A stretch of 64,000 bases of DNA, from contig JAWLAE010000007.1 of the NCBI GenBank assembly GCA_041395625.1, forward strand, positions 11,924-75,923, in the 5' to 3' direction. The position numbers were made by a program, and so were the translations under genes. Under the pieces are notes generated by a model. That model saw only the letters and a program-made list of their open reading frames with translations, was not told the DNA's origin and searched no databases. This document shows positions 17,020 through 25,140 of this stretch, in pieces; position 1 is the stretch's first letter; each line of letters starts with the position of its first letter. The stretch comes from CADEED01 sp041395625 (GTDB lineage Bacteria; Pseudomonadota; Gammaproteobacteria; Steroidobacterales; Steroidobacteraceae).

Positions 17020-19214
17020 TCCGCGACAGGGAGATGGATCGAATGAAGCACAACAACGCCCGCCAACTGGTTACCGCCACGCTGCTGTGGTTGGTAGCCG
17101 GTATCGTCGGTTTGACAACCGCGACTGTGGCCAGCGCCCAGGCTGCTCCCAATACACTCGAGGCCATCGACGTGCAGACGCTGCCAGGTCAGCAGCTGCA
17201 GATCACGATGAAGCTGTCGGGACCGGCACCAGAGCCCCTGTCGTTCACAATCGACAATCCAGCACGGATATCCTTCGACCTGCCGAACACCGCGCTCGCG
17301 CTGCCGTCGCGCCGGATCGACGTGCGTTCGGCGGGCCTCGATACGATACTCGCTGCCGAAGCAGCGGGCCGCACGCGCCTCGTCATGAACCTCGACCGGC
17401 TCGTGCCCTACGAGACACGCGTCGCGGGCGATACCATCGTCGTGACGCTCGGTGCCGCTGCCGCGCAGGCGCAGCAAGCAGCCGCTGCGGCTGCTCGTGC
17501 GCCGACTTCCTCGCCAAGCGCCGTGCCCAGCGGCCCGCGCGCCATCCGCTCGATCGACTTTCGTCGCGGCAATGACGGCGCCGGGCGCGTCGTCGTCCGT
17601 CTGTCCGATCCGCGCACGCCGATCAGCCTGAAGCAGCTCGGCAATCAGATCGTGGTCGATTTCTCAGGCGCCGATGTGCCGCGCAACCTGATGCGCCGCT
17701 ACGACGCCGTCGATTTCGCCACGCCGGTCACCAACTTCGACGTCTCGCGTGTCGGCGAAGGCGCCCGCATCGCCATCAACGCCACCGGCGATTACGAGCA
17801 GCTCGCTTACCAGTCGGACGATCAGTACGTCGTCGAGATCCAGCCGCGCCGCAAGGCGGCCGAGCAGGCCGACGTCAAGCGTGTGTACACCGGTGAGCGA
17901 CTGACGCTCAATTTCCAGGACATCGAAACGCGCGCCGTATTGCAGTTGTTGGCCGATGCCAGCGGCCAGAACATCGTCGTGTCGGACAGCGTGCAGGGCA
18001 GCGTGACACTGCGCCTGCAGAACGTGCCCTGGGATCAGGCGCTCGACATCGTGCTGCGCACCAAGGGTCTCGACAAGCGTCGCGACGACAACGTGATCAT
18101 CATCGCGCCCGCAGACGAACTGGCGGCGCGGGAGAAATCGGAACTCGCCGCGAAGAAGGACATCCAGGAACTCGCGCCGCTGCGCTCCGAGTATCTGCAG
18201 GTCAACTACGCCAAGGCGGTCGATCTCGCCGATCTGATCAAGGCGCAGGGCGCGGGCGGCTCGCTGCTGTCATCGCGCGGCAGCGTCGCGGTCGATGAGC
18301 GTACCAATACACTGCTGCTGCAGGACACGGTCGACCGGCTCGCCGACATCCGCCGGCTCGTCGGCACGCTCGATATCCCGGTCCGCCAAGTGCTGATCGA
18401 GGCGCGCATCGTCATCGTCAACGACGACTTCTCGCGCGAATTGGGCGTACGCGCCGGCTTCACGGGCAGTCAGCGCAATGGCAACGACGGCGTGTTCGTC
18501 ACCTCGGGCAGCGCGGAATCGGTCGATACCAGTCTCAGTTCGGCGCTCGATAATCTGTCCGGTGGCGGCAGCACGCCCTATCCGCTCGAAGTGCCGGTGG
18601 GCGGTGTTGCCTCGAACCGCTACAACGTGAATCTACCGGTTTCGAATCCCGCCGGACGCCTCGCGTTCATGCTGCTGGGCTCCGATTATATCGTCGATCT
18701 CGAGCTGTCTGCGGCACAGGCCGAAGGCCGCGGCGAGATCATCTCCTCGCCGCGCGTCATCACCGCCAACCAGCGCGAGGCGTCGATCGAACAGGGTGTG
18801 GAAATCCCCTACCAGGAGGCCGCCTCCTCGGGCGCTACCACCATCCAGTTCAAGAAGGCGGTACTGGCGCTCAAGGTGACGCCGCAGATCACGCCCGACA
18901 ATCGCATCATTCTCGATCTCAACGTCAAGAAGGATTCGGTCGGCCAGGTAGTCGTGAGCTCCGGCGGCGTCAACGTGCCCTCGATCGACACGCGTGAAAT
19001 CAGCACTCAGGTGCTGGTGAACGACGGTCAGACCGTGGTGCTCGGCGGCATCCTCGAGACCGAGAAGCGCGATACGGAACAGAAGGTGCCCTACCTCGGC
19101 GACGTGCCGGTGCTGGGCCGCCTCTTCAAGACAACTCGCAAGACCAACAACAAGGATGAACTGCTGATCTTCGTTACTCCGAAGATTCTCCGTGAAGGGG
19201 TCAGCGTGTACTGA
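17016..19214 (+). CDS. pilQ: Type IV pilus secretin PilQ
   Basis: A 732-residue outer-membrane secretin through which the pilus exits. The signal peptide ends near ASAQA (about residue 43). Two AMIN domains (about 47-140 and 175-275) bind peptidoglycan. A secretin/TonB short N-terminal domain follows (LTLNFQDIETRAVLQLLAD, about 295-350), then an N1-type domain (LQVNYAKAVDLADL) and the secretin pore (VLIEARIVIVNDDFS to LLIFVTPKIL). Starts at ATG codons 17034 and 17043 are also possible; 17016 was kept because it gives the coupled ATGA overlap with pilP. Confidence 0.97.
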   Translation: MIRDREMDRMKHNNARQLVTATLLWLVAGIVGLTTATVASAQAAPNTLEAIDVQTLPGQQLQITMKLSGPAPEPLSFTIDNPARISFDLPNTALALPSRRIDVRSAGLDTILAAEAAGRTRLVMNLDRLVPYETRVAGDTIVVTLGAAAAQAQQAAAAAARAPTSSPSAVPSGPRAIRSIDFRRGNDGAGRVVVRLSDPRTPISLKQLGNQIVVDFSGADVPRNLMRRYDAVDFATPVTNFDVSRVGEGARIAINATGDYEQLAYQSDDQYVVEIQPRRKAAEQADVKRVYTGERLTLNFQDIETRAVLQLLADASGQNIVVSDSVQGSVTLRLQNVPWDQALDIVLRTKGLDKRRDDNVIIIAPADELAAREKSELAAKKDIQELAPLRSEYLQVNYAKAVDLADLIKAQGAGGSLLSSRGSVAVDERTNTLLLQDTVDRLADIRRLVGTLDIPVRQVLIEARIVIVNDDFSRELGVRAGFTGSQRNGNDGVFVTSGSAESVDTSLSSALDNLSGGGSTPYPLEVPVGGVASNRYNVNLPVSNPAGRLAFMLLGSDYIVDLELSAAQAEGRGEIISSPRVITANQREASIEQGVEIPYQEAASSGATTIQFKKAVLALKVTPQITPDNRIILDLNVKKDSVGQVVVSSGGVNVPSIDTREISTQVLVNDGQTVVLGGILETEKRDTEQKVPYLGDVPVLGRLFKTTRKTNNKDELLIFVTPKILREGVSVY

Positions 19215-19259
19215 CGGGAGAGGGACCCGCACAGCACGTCAGTTATCAGGTGAATACAC

Positions 19260-21281
19260 ATGCGTAAGATTTTTGCAGTAGTTTTGTCCGCGGCCTGGCT
19301 GCTCGCCTCTTGTGGCGGCAGCGGTACGGAAGACGCGTTCCGCGAGGGTGGTGGGCTGCCGCCCGGAAGCGGTGGCACGGCCACCGCTACCCAGATATCG
19401 ATCGCATCCGACGCAACAACCATACCCAGCGACGGGTCGAGCGCGGCGACGATTACAGCGTACGCGCGCGACGCTTCCAATGTGCTCGTGCCTGGCGTCG
19501 CCATAAGGTTTTCGGCGAACTCTGGTGGTATAACTCCGGCGCAGGCAGTTACAAATGCGGCTGGCGAGGCCACAGCCACCTTGAATACCGCCGGCGACAC
19601 GACTCCGCGCACCATTGTCGTGACCGCCGCCAGTGGCACCCTAACAGCTACGGCAAATGTGATGGTAACGTCAGGCGGCACCGGTGCTCCTACGGTGTCC
19701 ATTGGCAGCGGGACAGGTGCGGCGTTCCAGTCTGGCATCATCGGTATCGCCAACAACATGTTGTCCGCTGGCGGCAGTACCAGCCTGACGGCGGTTTTGC
19801 AGCAGTCGGACGGCACGCTCTATCAGCAGGCGGCGAATGTCTCTTTCAGTTCGCCGTGCGCAGCGTCCGGCAGAGCGACCATTCAGTCGCCCGTTACGAC
19901 TTCCACTGGCATCGCGTCCACTACATACGTAGCGACTGGCTGCAGTGGCAGCGACGTGATCTCAGCTAGTGCGACAATCGGCGGTATACAGTTGTCAGCC
20001 AGTGGCAGTGTAACTGTCGCGACGGCAGCGATTGGTTCGATCGAGTTCGTATCAGCGACGCCGACGAACGTGGCCCTACGAGGCACGGGAGCACCGGGCC
20101 GGAGCGAAACGTCGACGGTTGTCTTCCGGGTGCTCGATTCCTCGGGTGGCCCACGGGCTGATGCCGATGTCGATTTTTCGCTCAATACGACTGTAGGTGG
20201 AATTGCGCTAAATCCAACCACGGCGCGCAGCGACGCAAATGGCCGGGTGCAGACCGTGGTCCAGGCGGGCGACTCGGCAACTACCGTGCGCGTTACGGCG
20301 CGCGTGCTCAATACGACCCCGGCAATTTCTACGCAATCCAGCCAGCTCACGATCACCACGGGCGTGCCTGACGACGACAGCTTGTCGTTGGCGGTGGCTT
20401 GCCCCAACGTCGAGGCGCTCAGCTACGACGGCGTACCAGTGACCGTGACAGCACGGCTTGCGGATCGCTTCAACAACCCGGTTCCAGACGGAACTGCGGT
20501 TACATTCAACACGGAAGGCGGCCGGATCGGTGGTCAGTGTACGACGGCAACAACACCTACCGAAGGCGGAGTCTGCGCCGTAACCTGGACCAGCTCGGCA
20601 CCGCGTCCGTCCAATGGGCGCGTGACTCTGATTGCAACGGCGATCGGTGAAGAGACGTTTACCGATGCCAACGGCAACGGTGCATTCGACAACGGTGAGA
20701 CCTTTATCGATCGAGCCGAGCGTTTCCGTGACGACAACGAAAACGGCGTTTACGATTCGGGCGAATATTTCTACGACTTCAATACCAATGGTATTCGTGA
20801 CCCCGCCGACGGCTTGTTCAACGGGCTGTTATGTCGCGATACGACGGGGCGTTGCAATTCGAGTGCGTCAACTTCAGGCATTGCAGGCGCGAACTTGATC
20901 ATCATGTCGGGTAGCAACCCGGTCGTGACGCGGGTCAACCCAGCTGCCGGCGGCACGGATCCGATAACGATGAGCGTCAACGGCAGTATTATCGTGCAGT
21001 TCTACGTGCGCGATGTGAACGACAATTCCATGCCTGCCAATACTGACGTTGCGCTGTCTGCCTCAGGTGCGGGATTGCAGGTTGGTCAGCCGAGCAGTTT
21101 CAAGGTGCCGTGTTCCTTCTCGAACGGTCCCTCTAGTTCGACACTGTATTCGTTCAGCCTGACTGCCGGTGGTACGCCGGGATCGGGCATCGCGACGCTC
21201 AGCGTCAAGACCGCCGGTGTTCAGGCCGCTGGTGTCGGATCCCTTGAGACGATCTTTCAGATTCCCGTGACAGTGCAATAG
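19260..21281 (+). CDS. Large Ig-like (Big1/invasin-type) lipoprotein in the pil transcription unit
   Basis: A 673-residue protein with a lipoprotein signal (LLASC, Cys18), so probably surface- or outer-membrane-attached. It contains several bacterial Ig-like (Big1) domains, recognisable by repeats such as VPGVAIRFSANSGGITP...TNAAGEATATLNT and ADVDFSLNTTVGGIALNP...SDANGRVQTVVQAG. A block at 20664-20812 holds three Asp/Asn-rich loops (DANGNGAFDNGE, DDNENGVYDSGE, DFNTNGIRDPAD) that resemble EF-hand/dockerin calcium loops. It begins 45 bp after pilQ with no terminator between and ends 25 bp before a strong one. Threonine- and serine-rich composition fits an adhesin or pilus-associated surface protein; the role is inferred. 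Confidence 0.85.
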   Translation: MRKIFAVVLSAAWLLASCGGSGTEDAFREGGGLPPGSGGTATATQISIASDATTIPSDGSSAATITAYARDASNVLVPGVAIRFSANSGGITPAQAVTNAAGEATATLNTAGDTTPRTIVVTAASGTLTATANVMVTSGGTGAPTVSIGSGTGAAFQSGIIGIANNMLSAGGSTSLTAVLQQSDGTLYQQAANVSFSSPCAASGRATIQSPVTTSTGIASTTYVATGCSGSDVISASATIGGIQLSASGSVTVATAAIGSIEFVSATPTNVALRGTGAPGRSETSTVVFRVLDSSGGPRADADVDFSLNTTVGGIALNPTTARSDANGRVQTVVQAGDSATTVRVTARVLNTTPAISTQSSQLTITTGVPDDDSLSLAVACPNVEALSYDGVPVTVTARLADRFNNPVPDGTAVTFNTEGGRIGGQCTTATTPTEGGVCAVTWTSSAPRPSNGRVTLIATAIGEETFTDANGNGAFDNGETFIDRAERFRDDNENGVYDSGEYFYDFNTNGIRDPADGLFNGLLCRDTTGRCNSSASTSGIAGANLIIMSGSNPVVTRVNPAAGGTDPITMSVNGSIIVQFYVRDVNDNSMPANTDVALSASGAGLQVGQPSSFKVPCSFSNGPSSSTLYSFSLTAGGTPGSGIATLSVKTAGVQAAGVGSLETIFQIPVTVQ

Positions 21282-21305
21282 GCCAACGGGTAATTTCGCG
21301 AATTC

Positions 21306-21335
21306 GCGGCCGCCTTCGGGCGGCCGCCCTTTTTT
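21306..21335 (+). terminator. Strong intrinsic terminator closing the pil region
   Basis: Stem GCGGCCGCC (21306-21314), loop TTCG, perfect complement GGCGGCCGC (21319-21327), then CC and six T residues (21330-21335). The downstream GGGCGGCCG (from about 21336) can instead pair with the right arm, making an alternative hairpin with the T-run in its loop, which may make it work in both directions. Confidence 0.9.
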
Positions 21336-21398
21336 GGGCGGCCGTAGTTGCGCGGGTGGCCTTTTTCTTTCCGCGCCAGTTGTTTGTATGCTGCGCTG

Positions 21399-21932
21399 AT
21401 GGCCAGCGTAGCGAACAAGGTATTCCTGATCGGCCCGATGGGCTCGGGCAAGTCGGCCGTCGGCAAGTATCTGGCGCGCTCGCTGCGCTTCCCGTTCGTC
21501 GACAGTGACGCCGAGATCGAGGCGCGCACGGGCGTCGACATTCCGTTCATTTTCGAGCGCGAGGGCGAAGCGGGCTTCCGCCAGCGCGAGCGCGAGGTGC
21601 TGGACGAATTGACGCAGCGCATGCCCATCGTGCTGGCCACTGGCGGCGGTGCTGTGCTGTTTCCGGAGAATCGCCAGGCGCTGCGTGAGCGAGGTTTCGT
21701 GGTCTATCTCGAAACCGCCGTGGAACAGCAGGCGGAGCGCGTGCGGCAAAGCCGCAATCGGCCGCTGCTGCACTCGGTCGATGCAACCACCCGCCTGCAG
21801 GACTTGATGACGGTCCGCGCACCGCTGTACGAGGCACTAGCCGATCTCAAAGTGAGCACCGATCGCCAGCGAGTGCAAGCCGTCGCAGCCGAAATCCGGG
21901 CCGCGCTCAAGAGCCTGCCGGCGCCAGACTAG
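21399..21932 (+). CDS. aroK: Shikimate kinase
   Basis: A 177-residue enzyme phosphorylating shikimate at the 3-hydroxyl in the chorismate pathway. Walker A GPMGSGKSAVG (12-22), shikimate-binding DSDAEIE (about 35-41) with the following Arg, GGGAVL (about 84-89) and RNRPLL in the lid region are all present. The ATG at 21399 was preferred over an upstream in-frame codon at 21348 that would overlap the terminator. It is followed by aroB after 131 bp, the usual aroKB pairing. Confidence 0.97.
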   Translation: MASVANKVFLIGPMGSGKSAVGKYLARSLRFPFVDSDAEIEARTGVDIPFIFEREGEAGFRQREREVLDELTQRMPIVLATGGGAVLFPENRQALRERGFVVYLETAVEQQAERVRQSRNRPLLHSVDATTRLQDLMTVRAPLYEALADLKVSTDRQRVQAVAAEIRAALKSLPAPD

Positions 21933-22063
21933 CACCGGTGGCCTCGCGCCCAGGTGCGCATTTCTGCCCGGAAGTTCCCATTAGTCCGGTAGATCTCAGC
22001 GCGGCGACGGTGCGCACAACGCTTATACTTGGGGCATCCGTCCCATTCTGAATTGCTCCGCCC

Positions 22064-23140
22064 TTGCCGACGCTCAACGTGAATCTGGCTGATCGCAGCT
22101 ACCCGATCGTTATCGGTCGGGGTCTGCTGGCCGACGGCGGCACGCTCGAACGCGTCGTGCCGCAGCGCGACGTGCTGTTGATCAGCAACACCACCGTTGC
22201 ACCGCTCTACGCGGTGCAGCTTGCCGCCGCGCTGGCGCCCCGCCGGGTCGTGCGTGTCGACCTGCCGGACGGTGAGCAGCACAAGACCCTCGCTACGGTG
22301 CAGCGTGTCCTCGATGTGCTCGTGGCCAATCGCTTCGGTCGCGATGCGCTGATCGTCGCGCTGGGCGGTGGCGTCGTGGGGGACACCGCAGGATTCACGG
22401 CGGCGTGCTATCAGCGCGGTATCGCTTTCCTGCAAGTGCCGACGACATTGCTGGCGCAAGTCGATTCGTCGGTTGGCGGCAAGACTGGCGTCAATCATCC
22501 GGGTGGCAAGAACCTGATCGGCGCATTCCATCAGCCCACTGCGGTGCTGGTGGATACGGCAACGCTGGCAACCCTGCCGGACCGCGAACTGCGGGCGGGG
22601 CTAGCCGAGGTGATCAAGTACGGCTTGATCCGGGATGCGGAATTCTTCGCCTGGCTCGAACGCAATCTCGACGCGTTGCTGGCGCGCGACGACGCGGCAT
22701 TGGTGCACGCTATACAACGCTCCTGCGAGGCGAAAGCCCAGATCGTTGCACGTGATGAGCGCGAGCAAGGCGAGCGCGCCCTGCTCAATCTGGGCCACAC
22801 CTTCGGTCACGCGATCGAGGCGGCTACTCACTATCAGAGCTGGCTGCATGGCGAAGCCGTGGCCGCCGGCATGTTGCTGGCCGCACGCATGTCCGCCCGG
22901 ATGGGCTGGTGCCCGGCGCGGCAAGTGGAACGGCTGGCGGCATTGCTGCAGCGAGCCGGCCTGCCGACCGACATCGCGGCACTCGATCCTGTCGAGCTGC
23001 GGGCGCTGATGCAGATCGACAAGAAGGTAGCGGCGGGTCGCATCCGGTTGGTGCTGCTGCGCGACATCGGCGCTGCCACGGTAACAGCTGACTATCCTGA
23101 GGCTGCGCTCGACGCGACGCTCGGCGCTGTACCTGCATGA
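22064..23140 (+). CDS. aroB: 3-dehydroquinate synthase
   Basis: A 358-residue enzyme converting DAHP to 3-dehydroquinate, second step of the shikimate pathway. NAD-binding GGGVVGDTAGF, TTLLAQVDSSVGGKTGVN and zinc ligands Glu (GLAEVIKYG), His (NLGHTFGHAIE) and His (LHGEAVAAGM) are visible. The start is TTG at 22064, giving MPTLNVNLADRSYPIVIG, which lines up with the family N-terminus; a GTG at 22079 is the only near alternative. The stop overlaps the dgt start (ATGA). Confidence 0.97.
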   Translation: MPTLNVNLADRSYPIVIGRGLLADGGTLERVVPQRDVLLISNTTVAPLYAVQLAAALAPRRVVRVDLPDGEQHKTLATVQRVLDVLVANRFGRDALIVALGGGVVGDTAGFTAACYQRGIAFLQVPTTLLAQVDSSVGGKTGVNHPGGKNLIGAFHQPTAVLVDTATLATLPDRELRAGLAEVIKYGLIRDAEFFAWLERNLDALLARDDAALVHAIQRSCEAKAQIVARDEREQGERALLNLGHTFGHAIEAATHYQSWLHGEAVAAGMLLAARMSARMGWCPARQVERLAALLQRAGLPTDIAALDPVELRALMQIDKKVAAGRIRLVLLRDIGAATVTADYPEAALDATLGAVPA

Positions 23141-24306
23141 CGCGGCCGGTGGATGCCGGGCTCGCTCCCTACGCTGCAGATCCCGCTCACACACGCGGTC
23201 GTCGCCATGCGGAGCCGCCGCCCGAGTATCGCAGCGAATACCAGCGCGATCGCGATCGGATCGTCCATTGCAATGCTTTCCGGCGCCTCACTTACAAGAC
23301 GCAGGTGTTCGTCAATCACGAGGGTGATCTCTATCGGACGCGCGTTACCCATTCCCTCGAGGTAGCGCAGATAGCGCGCACCGTCGCGCGGGCGCTCGAG
23401 CTCAATGAAACGCTCACCGAAGCGATTTGTCTGGCGCACGATCTCGGGCACACACCGTTCGGACATGCTGGGCAGGATGCGCTGAACCTCTGCATGCGCG
23501 ACTACGGTGGCTTCGAACACAACCTGCAATCGCTGCGGGTCGTCGATGAGCTCGAGGAGCGTTACGCCGAGTTCCAGGGGCTCAATCTCACCTTCGAGTG
23601 CCGCGAGGGCATCCTCAAGCACTGCTCACCGGCAAACGCCAAGTTGTTGGGCGAAGTCGGCCAGCGCTTCTTGCGGAACGAACAGCCGGGCCTCGAGGCG
23701 CAGCTCGCCAATCTGGCGGATGCCATCGCTTACAACAACCATGATGTCGACGACGGCGTACGAGCCGGCCTGATCTCGGTGGCTGAGCTGCAGAGTGTGC
23801 GGTTGTTCCAGCGGTTCTACTCGGAGGTGATGCAGCGCTATCCGGACACCTCGCCGCGTCGGCAGTTGCACGAAACGATTCGGCGGATGATCAACGCGCT
23901 GGTCGTCGATCTCGTGCAAACCAGCCGCGCGCAGATCGTGGCCGCCGACGTGCAACACATCGACGACGTGCGGCGCCAGCGGCAGCCGCTGATCAATCTG
24001 AGCGAATCGATGTACGCTCTGCATCTCGAGCTCAAGCGCTTTCTCAACCGCTCACTCTATCGACATGCGCAGGTGAGTGACATGACGCGGCGCGCCCGCT
24101 CGGTGGTCAGCGATTTGTTCGCGGCGCTGCTGGACGATGGCGCGCTCCTGCCAGCGGAGCACCGAGATGCCGCGGCGAGAGCGGCAGCGACTCACGGCAT
24201 GGCTGGGCGGGCGCGAGTGGTGGCCGACTATGTAGCCGGCATGACCGATCGCTTCGCGTTCTTGGAGCATGCTCGCGTGACACAAGCGCGCTCGGCCGGG
24301 GCCTGA
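23137..24306 (+). CDS. dgt: Deoxyguanosinetriphosphate triphosphohydrolase-like HD protein
   Basis: A 389-residue HD-domain hydrolase of the short Dgt type. The family block RDRDRIVHCNAFRRLTYKTQVF, then RTRVTHSLEVAQIART (first metal His), LAHDLGHTPFGHAG (HD pair) and ALAYNNHDVDDG-like AIAYNNHDVDDG (distal Asp) are complete, so it should be active. It cleaves dNTPs to nucleoside and triphosphate, controlling dNTP pools; some homologues restrict phage. It overlaps aroB by 4 bp and precedes the DUF6502 gene by 14 bp. Confidence 0.95.
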   Translation: MTRPVDAGLAPYAADPAHTRGRRHAEPPPEYRSEYQRDRDRIVHCNAFRRLTYKTQVFVNHEGDLYRTRVTHSLEVAQIARTVARALELNETLTEAICLAHDLGHTPFGHAGQDALNLCMRDYGGFEHNLQSLRVVDELEERYAEFQGLNLTFECREGILKHCSPANAKLLGEVGQRFLRNEQPGLEAQLANLADAIAYNNHDVDDGVRAGLISVAELQSVRLFQRFYSEVMQRYPDTSPRRQLHETIRRMINALVVDLVQTSRAQIVAADVQHIDDVRRQRQPLINLSESMYALHLELKRFLNRSLYRHAQVSDMTRRARSVVSDLFAALLDDGALLPAEHRDAAARAAATHGMAGRARVVADYVAGMTDRFAFLEHARVTQARSAGA

Positions 24307-24320
24307 CTGGGTCTGCTGCA

Positions 24321-25121
24321 GTGGCAAAGTCTGTCCGAGCGCTCGAAGCGCAGCTCGACGCAGTCACCGGCGACGCTGTGCTGGAACTGGCGCGCCTGCT
24401 GGTATCAGCCGGCTATGGCTTCGGCGCCTTCGAGCAACACGCGAAGCGCGCCTTCGTCGTCGCGGCCAAGCAGGCGCTCGCCGCTCAGGGCGCACGGCGA
24501 ATCAATCGCTCGATGATCGCGGCTGCCACGGGGCTGACGCGCGGCGAAGTGGCGCAGTTGCTGCGTCCGGCAATAACTGCCGGGCGTTCCTCCCGGCTGG
24601 CGAGTCGGGCGGCGCGCCTGGTTCTGGCATGGCGGGCAGACGCGCGATTGAAGGGGCGCTCTCTGACGCTCGACCCGCCGAAGCGCGGCGCGCGTACCGC
24701 GCCGCCGTCGTTTCATGATCTGGTCAAACGCTACGGCGGCGACATCCCGCCGCGCGCGATGCAAGCGGAGCTGCTGCGCAGCGGGCTCGCCGAAAAGACC
24801 CGCGACGGCCGTCTGCGCTTGTCCAATGCCAATCGCGACAACCTGTTGCGAGCCGTGCAGGCGGTCGAGGCGACACTGCCGTGGTTGCGAGCCGTGGCGC
24901 CGCAAGTACTCGATCCGCATCCGGGCGTGCCCATCGCGGCGAACAGCACCGTCGCTACGCTGCCGTTCGCCAGCGCGCGCGAACTCTACGCTGCGCTCGA
25001 TCGCATTCTCGACCGCACGAGTTCTTTGCTCGATGGTTTCGATCAGGCCAGTGGCCAGCCTCGGGCGCCGGGCGAATTGTTGGTGGGCGTGGCCATTGCC
25101 GGTTCGCGCCCGCGCCGCTGA
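24321..25121 (+). CDS. DUF6502 family protein
   Basis: A 266-residue protein matching the DUF6502 pattern: ARLLVSAGYGFGAFEQHAKRAFV near the N-terminus, then a winged-helix-like segment (INRSMIAAATGLTRGEVAQLLRP), and a conserved region PPSFHDLVKRYGGDIPPRAMQAEL. The helix-turn-helix suggests DNA binding, but no function is established for the family. The start is GTG at 24321. It is 14 bp after dgt and probably in the same operon; the 3' end abuts a hairpin and the convergent fadD. Confidence 0.8.
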   Translation: MAKSVRALEAQLDAVTGDAVLELARLLVSAGYGFGAFEQHAKRAFVVAAKQALAAQGARRINRSMIAAATGLTRGEVAQLLRPAITAGRSSRLASRAARLVLAWRADARLKGRSLTLDPPKRGARTAPPSFHDLVKRYGGDIPPRAMQAELLRSGLAEKTRDGRLRLSNANRDNLLRAVQAVEATLPWLRAVAPQVLDPHPGVPIAANSTVATLPFASARELYAALDRILDRTSSLLDGFDQASGQPRAPGELLVGVAIAGSRPRR

Positions 25122-25140
25122 TCAGCTCTTGCTGATCAGC
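25117..25140. terminator. Hairpin between convergent DUF6502 gene and fadD
   Basis: Two copies of the palindrome GCTGATCAGC (25117-25126 and 25131-25140) flank TCTT and can form a 10-bp stem in either transcript. There is no T-run on either side, so it may be a weak or factor-assisted bidirectional terminator. It includes the stop codons of both genes. Confidence 0.4.
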
